Shown here: positions 5,515 through 5,551 of the stretch, one piece after another
How positions within the stretch are numbered: the stretch's first letter is position 1
Layout: each line of letters begins with the position of its first letter
Assembly (NCBI GenBank): GCA_031280335.1
Contig: JAITGZ010000030.1
Coordinates: forward strand, 1 to 5,551
Length of the DNA stretch: 5,551 nt
Source: Deltaproteobacteria bacterium
GTDB lineage: Bacteria > Desulfobacterota > Desulfovibrionia > Desulfovibrionales > Desulfovibrionaceae
Direction: 5' to 3'
Translations under genes and position numbers: made by a program
The notes under the pieces: generated by a model
The model's database searches: none
What the model was told of the DNA's origin: nothing
Seen by the model: only the letters and a program-made list of their open reading frames with translations

Positions 5515-5551
5515 GTGAATTTGCCTTGCTGCAATCTCGCGGCAAGTATTG
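5515..5551 (+). CDS. Possible start of a next gene, cut by window edge
   Basis: GGAG at 5509-5512 sits 8 bases before a TTG at 5521 and 2 bases before an in-frame GTG at 5515. From either start the frame is open to the window end (10-12 codons, beginning MNLPCC or MPCC). No product can be recognised from so little. The same bases form a hairpin (5525-5546), so this may instead be a non-coding operon end. Confidence 0.25.
   Translation, partial: MNLPCCNLAASI
5525..5546 (+). other. Stem-loop shortly after the operon, function uncertain
   Basis: CTTGCTGC (5525-5532) and GCGGCAAG (5539-5546) can pair over 8 positions, one of them G-T, around a 6-base loop AATCTC. The window ends five bases later (TATTG), so it cannot be seen whether a T tract follows. 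It could be an intrinsic terminator of the carboxylase operon, about 60 bases past its stop codon, or chance pairing inside the next gene. Confidence 0.35.

Noticed and set aside
4830..5534. 234-codon open frame on the minus strand opposite the biotinyl-domain gene
   Set aside because: The plus-strand gene has good spacing, a ribosome site and paired biotinyl strand patterns; the antisense translation has none.

Overview
The window is a GC-rich bacterial chromosome segment. Its gene set (a divergent AccC-like protein, a single-chain AccA-AccD carboxyltransferase and a biotinyl-domain protein) most resembles what I remember from Desulfovibrio-type sulfate reducers (Desulfovibrionaceae). That assignment is recall plus inference; no rRNA or other phylogenetic marker is present.

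Layout. Positions 1-845 hold, on the minus strand, a nearly complete trimeric-type purine nucleoside phosphorylase gene whose 3' end runs off the left edge. Positions 846-1081 are a divergent intergenic region with one plausible sigma70-type promoter facing each way. From 1082 to 5462 three plus-strand genes form a tight operon: a biotin carboxylase (TTG start, 1082-2497), an acetyl/acyl-CoA carboxylase carboxyltransferase in which the alpha (AccA-like) half precedes the beta (AccD-like) half (2513-4798), and a 216-residue protein with two biotinyl/lipoyl-like domains (4812-5462). Gaps between them are 15 and 13 bases. Positions 5463-5551 hold no complete gene, only a possible start of a next gene that overlaps a hairpin.

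How the genes fit together. The three operon products correspond to the three functions of a biotin-dependent acyl-CoA carboxylase: ATP-dependent carboxylation of biotin, transfer of the carboxyl group to an acyl-CoA (malonyl-CoA synthesis if the substrate is acetyl-CoA), and a carrier protein. All three are clearly divergent. The carboxylase keeps its metal and catalytic residues but has replaced two residues of the nucleotide pocket. The carboxyltransferase has the reverse domain order of ordinary fused enzymes, a long basic linker and an expanded zinc ribbon. The carrier candidate lacks the canonical EAMKM biotinylation motif: its first domain appears to have Arg at the acceptor position and its second has RMKR. 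This divergent carboxylase is the most interesting content of the window. Proteins like these have probably been auto-annotated as acetyl-CoA carboxylase subunits, but I know of no biochemical work on this architecture.
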